The notes under the pieces are model-generated. The model made no database searches. It saw only the letters and a list, made by a program, of their open reading frames with translations, and had not been told where the DNA came from. The position numbers and the translations under genes were made by a program. DNA of 64,000 nucleotides from an uncultured Collinsella sp. (GTDB lineage Bacteria > Actinomycetota > Coriobacteriia > Coriobacteriales > Coriobacteriaceae): the NCBI GenBank assembly GCA_958403385.1, contig CATXXC010000002.1, positions 102,044 through 166,043 of the forward strand, in the 5' to 3' direction. Positions 61,263 to 64,000 of this stretch are shown here, piece by piece (the stretch's first letter is position 1; every line of letters starts with the position of its first letter).

Positions 61263-63077
61263 ATGTACTGTCGACTTCTTCTCAAACTAATCCTAAGAGA
61301 CAGGGCCGTATGGATCTCTACGCTCGTTCTTGCCGCAGCCTTCTCCATCCCCATTGCGTTCAATTCACCCATTTACGGCCCCTTCTTTATGAAGCAGGGC
61401 ATGCAGGGCTTTGTCGACGCATTCAATACGCGCGCGCCCCAGGCCAACGGCATAGACCTATCGCCAGAGCAGCAAGTCGACGCGGAGCTTGCAAGATACG
61501 CGAACGCCGCCCTTGCCGCTCAAACCGACGCCGCCTTTCTCGATTCTGCCGAGAGCTACTACGCGCTCATGGACGAGGGCTTCCAATCCGGGTCCATCGT
61601 GGGGGACCAGGAGACCAATGACGCAGCGCTCGCATATTGCCGTGCCCTGAGCAGCTCCGGCATCGCGGATATCCCGGCCTCCGCAAACGACCTGCCGTTC
61701 CTTTCCTTCCTGCCTTACGCCATTGCCACGGCGCCGTCTTTCCTTCCCTTCATCACCTTCCTTCTCTCGTCGATACTCGTGCTCGGCGCCACAAGGCCCG
61801 GGACCCTGGCGGCAAAGGCGCCCGTGCCCAAATTCCGGCGCCTTATCCAAACCGTGTTTTCGATAATTGGCGCGGGGACCGCGATGCTCCTCGCCGGCCT
61901 TGCGCCCGGGAGTATTTACGCCTTGGCCCTAAACGGCTTCGGGCAGATCGGGTACCCGATCGCCTTCTTCCATAACGGCGCGCTTACCACCACGACCGCG
62001 GGAAACGTCTTCACGACCATACTTCTCGCGCTGCTTGCGGGCGGAACCTTGATATCCGTTTGTTCCGTCGTCCTATCGACCGCAACGAGGCGCGTCTTCG
62101 CGGGCCCCCTTACCTCCGCGCTGCTTGTCGCGGCCCCGGCATTCCCGTTATTGTCCGATTCGGCACTGGGGCATAATGCCGCGCTCGAGCTCCTGCCGCT
62201 GGCCGTGTTCTCGCCTATCGAGGCAACGGGCTACGTGGGATGCTTCCCGACGGAATTCATTGGCTCCGGTTCGGGCGGCGCATCGATGCTTGCCGTGGCC
62301 CTGGCATACGTCGCGGTCTTTTTTGCGGTCGGCGCCGTTGCGACACGTTCGCCCAAACAGCCTGGACCCGCGAAAAAGCACCATGGGCTTGAGCTCCTGG
62401 ACGTGAGCGTGGGATACGGGAGCACGACGATACTTTCGATCGGATCGCTTTTCCTGAGCCCGGGAACGGCGGCGGGCCTCATTGCCCCCAACGGCTCGGG
62501 GAAAACCACCCTTCTTGAAGCGCTGTCGGGCCAATTTCCCACCCGCATCCGCTCGGGAAGCCTGTTGGCAGACGGAATCAGCCAACGTCGATCAGCCGAA
62601 TTCGCAGAACTCGTCTACCTGAGCTCTTCGGGCGGCGCGGATCTCTACCCCACGCTATCGGCCCGCGAGCACCTCTCTTTCGTTAGGGAGGCGTGGAAAT
62701 CGGCCGCCGACATCGACTCGCTCTGCAACTCCCTCGGAATCTCCCCATATCTCGACAAGCCGACCCGTAAACTCTCGACAGGAATGAAGCAGCAGGTAAA
62801 GCTTGCCATGGCGATAGCGACCGATTGCCCGTACCTCATCCTCGATGAACCGCTGAACGGCCTCGATCCGGGAAAACGGAAAACCTCCTGCGACGCGATG
62901 CGCAGCGAGGTGGCGCGGGGACGCAGCGTGCTCATTTCAAGCCATCTGCTCGACGACCTGGCAGACCTCACCAACTCGTTCTACTTCGTCGAAGCCGGCA
63001 CGCTCGTGGAAAAGATCAAGTCGTCCTCGCAGACGCTCAAGCAGGAATACCTCGATACATACGAAGGAGGTGAATGA
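61263..63077 (+). CDS. ABC transporter with fused permease and ATPase domains
   Basis: A 604-residue protein. The N-terminal part resembles an ABC-2-type permease: helix at about 15-35, a large outside loop (about 36-140) and five further hydrophobic segments to about residue 365. The C-terminal part (about 375-604) is an ATP-binding domain with Walker A APNGSGKTT (about 408-416), signature LSTGMKQQ (about 503-510, a variant of LSGGQ), Walker B YLILDEP (about 524-530) and the H-loop ISSHLLDDL. Permease and ATPase of this kind are usually separate proteins in bacteria. The ATPase resembles the multidrug/lantibiotic-immunity type, so export of a small hydrophobic or peptide substrate is plausible but unknown. 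Start ATG 61263; GTAGGTG lies upstream. Confidence 0.82.
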   Translation: MYCRLLLKLILRDRAVWISTLVLAAAFSIPIAFNSPIYGPFFMKQGMQGFVDAFNTRAPQANGIDLSPEQQVDAELARYANAALAAQTDAAFLDSAESYYALMDEGFQSGSIVGDQETNDAALAYCRALSSSGIADIPASANDLPFLSFLPYAIATAPSFLPFITFLLSSILVLGATRPGTLAAKAPVPKFRRLIQTVFSIIGAGTAMLLAGLAPGSIYALALNGFGQIGYPIAFFHNGALTTTTAGNVFTTILLALLAGGTLISVCSVVLSTATRRVFAGPLTSALLVAAPAFPLLSDSALGHNAALELLPLAVFSPIEATGYVGCFPTEFIGSGSGGASMLAVALAYVAVFFAVGAVATRSPKQPGPAKKHHGLELLDVSVGYGSTTILSIGSLFLSPGTAAGLIAPNGSGKTTLLEALSGQFPTRIRSGSLLADGISQRRSAEFAELVYLSSSGGADLYPTLSAREHLSFVREAWKSAADIDSLCNSLGISPYLDKPTRKLSTGMKQQVKLAMAIATDCPYLILDEPLNGLDPGKRKTSCDAMRSEVARGRSVLISSHLLDDLADLTNSFYFVEAGTLVEKIKSSSQTLKQEYLDTYEGGE

Positions 63078-63078
63078 C

Positions 63079-63507
63079 ATGATAGGCAAGAGCTATGCAA
63101 AGATAGCGATTGTTGGCTTTGTACTTTGTCTTGCAATGGTGCTATGTGCATCATTTGCGAGGTATAGGTCCGAGCAGTCGTTCATCGATGGCGCTGAAAA
63201 TGGGTTTGGCATAGACGGGATGTATGTCAACGATGGCGCGACCAGGCCGTCTATGGCGATTCTTGCAGGCGAAGACATGGAATGGCAAATCTGTAATGAC
63301 GATGACTCTTGTCTGAGTGGTCGTTTGGCCGCAACGAGCGACCCGAATTCGTTCGATCTTCTCGACAATGATGGAGCGGATTGCGGTTCAGTTCACCTGT
63401 CGTATGCATCACGAGATGGGATGGACGGCATTCTCTACGTCTCCCACGAGTCTGGCGATTTCAAGATGCGCAGGACTAACCGAGTGCCGGCTTTTTTCGA
63501 GGAGTGA
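63079..63507 (+). CDS. Small membrane-anchored protein paired with the ABC transporter
   Basis: A 142-residue protein beginning 1 nt after the ABC transporter stop, with GGAGG 8 nt before ATG 63079. One membrane helix at about 9-27 (IAIVGFVLCLAMVLCASFA) is followed by an acidic, probably extracellular domain (FGIDGMYVNDGATRPSM, LAGEDMEWQICNDDDSC) with two or three cysteines. No lipobox and no family recognised. Tight spacing suggests it works with the transporter, for example as an accessory or substrate-binding subunit (inference). Confidence 0.65.
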   Translation: MIGKSYAKIAIVGFVLCLAMVLCASFARYRSEQSFIDGAENGFGIDGMYVNDGATRPSMAILAGEDMEWQICNDDDSCLSGRLAATSDPNSFDLLDNDGADCGSVHLSYASRDGMDGILYVSHESGDFKMRRTNRVPAFFEE

Positions 63508-63512
63508 GAATT

Positions 63513-63541
63513 CCTGGCGGTCTGCCGATCGGGCCGCCAGG
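63513..63541. repeat. Stem-loop after the small membrane protein gene
   Basis: CCTGGCGG (63513-63520) pairs with CCGCCAGG (63534-63541) around a 13-nt loop; no T-run follows. Confidence 0.55.
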
Positions 63542-63550
63542 GTATCGAAC

Positions 63551-63586
63551 CCCGCATTCATCCGTACACACACGGATGAATGCGGG
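63551..63586. repeat. 15-bp perfect inverted repeat
   Basis: CCCGCATTCATCCGT (63551-63565) and ACGGATGAATGCGGG (63572-63586) with a 6-nt ACACAC loop. It lies just before the truncated exonuclease frame and could be a terminator-like hairpin without T-run, or the end of a deleted mobile element. Confidence 0.65.
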
Positions 63587-63606
63587 AAGTGTCCGGATGA
63601 AGTTGA

Positions 63607-63945
63607 TAATCAAGGAAACAATACCGTTCTGCCTGGGACGGCTTTGGCCTGGACTTTAACTACAACATCGCAATCGACACTTATCAGCTCGCGCAACGCG
63701 CATGGCCAGATCTCGGACGCTGGTGCATGGAGGACCTTCGAGATTTACTGGACATCCAAAACGACGACGCACACCGCGTGCTCGCCGACTGCGAAGACGA
63801 GATGGCTGTCTACAATGCGATCAGAAACGGCGTGAAGTCCGGAGATCTTTCTGTGGAACTGCCGCGCCGTCGCGCGAGCCGACCGGGCGACCCGGGCAAT
63901 CTGGTCCCGGCTCTCCCGGTCGTATTCCTACGATATCGCCCCTAG
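63607..63945 (+). pseudogene. Truncated DEDDh-type 3'-5' exonuclease fragment
   Basis: From about 63607 to the TAG at 63943 one frame reads AWDGFGLDFNYN, NIAIDTYQLAQRAWPDL, MEDLRDLLDI and DDAHRVLADCEDEMAVYNAI. This is the pattern of the second half of DnaQ/RNase T-like exonucleases, where HRVLADCED corresponds to the conserved H-x4-D motif. The first half, with the D-x-E motif, is missing: the frame is preceded by TGA TAA and has no start before it. A GC-rich tail replaces the normal end. Probably a decayed gene remnant. Confidence 0.6.
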
Positions 63946-64000
63946 ATCACCAATGTGTCAGACAAAGAATGAGGCAATGGCTATGACCACGCCTACGGCA
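63946..64000. other. Window edge
   Basis: ATGs near 63979-63985 could begin another gene that continues outside the window, but too little sequence is present to support it. Confidence 0.2.

Noticed and set aside
61637..61975. 112-codon plus-strand frame inside the ABC transporter gene
   Set aside because: Out-of-frame shadow of the transporter; the transporter frame carries membrane helices and all ATPase motifs.
57700..64000. Prophage
   Set aside because: Only an integrase is seen; no capsid, portal, terminase, tail or lysis genes are in the window, so a phage origin is not supported.

Overview
This window looks like a contiguous piece of the chromosome of a Coriobacteriia actinobacterium, most probably Collinsella or a close relative. 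The evidence is G+C-rich core genes with a strong preference for CGC/CGT arginine codons, the actinobacterial nucleoid factor mIHF placed before gmk, LexA boxes of the CGAAC-N4-GTTCG type, and actinobacterial neighbourhoods (lexA / LysM gene / nrdR; FHA protein / MerR regulator). These sit beside features shared with Firmicutes (RNase J, RNase Y, SpoVS, DUF1836, DegV). The genus is inferred, not proven.

Layout. 1-5544: leader and pyrR-pyrB-pyrC-pyrK-pyrD-pyrF pyrimidine operon (no carAB or pyrE here). 5784-8194: mihF, gmk, rpoZ, thiI. 8409-12460: comEA, comEC, holA. 12594-24450: rpsT, lepA, dus, hemW, two dnaJ genes, mtaB, phoH, ybeY, dgkA, era, recO. 24589-29587: rpsO, pnp and rnj, with two large structured repeats between pnp and rnj. 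29589-36971: ftsK, a RodZ-like gene, yajQ, rimO, pgsA, pncC. 37229-46026: recA, recX, rny, a GHKL ATPase, spoVS, miaB, miaA, hflX. 46011-48915: the SOS control point (lexA, a LysM protein, nrdR), plus an acyltransferase-like membrane protein and dut. 49310-57366: glycosyltransferase, trxB, DUF1836, degV, then a minus-strand operon pgsA2 - FHA - merR - apt - nlpC. 57.66 kb to the end: an integrated element with a tRNA 3'-end remnant, a tyrosine integrase, sparse or decayed coding sequence, a fused ABC transporter with a small membrane partner, and a truncated exonuclease. Its coding sequence uses AGG arginine codons far more than the core genes.

How the genes work together. The core is dominated by nucleotide supply, RNA processing and decay (RNase J, RNase Y, PNPase, YbeY, Era), tRNA modification (ThiI, Dus, MtaB, MiaA, MiaB), ribosomal protein modification (RimO), DNA uptake and repair (ComEA, ComEC, HolA, RecO, RecA, RecX, LexA) and envelope synthesis. 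LexA boxes lie inside the recA promoter spacer and in the lexA/LysM intergenic region, which joins these loci into one SOS circuit.

Most unusual signals. Two families of intergenic elements each occur as an inverted pair. A1/A2 (27315-27455 and 27588-27728) are both exactly 141 nt, with 36-nt arms around a 69-nt core. The core is conserved, the arms differ in sequence between copies but stay self-complementary, and the inner hairpin shows compensatory changes. B1/B2 (48933-49037 and 49193-49296) have the same design with an unrelated sequence and flank a terminator between convergent genes. Other points worth attention are a probably leaderless lepA, a membrane-anchored DnaJ variant, a GHKL ATPase between rny and spoVS, and the island's 8-bp degenerate tandem array.
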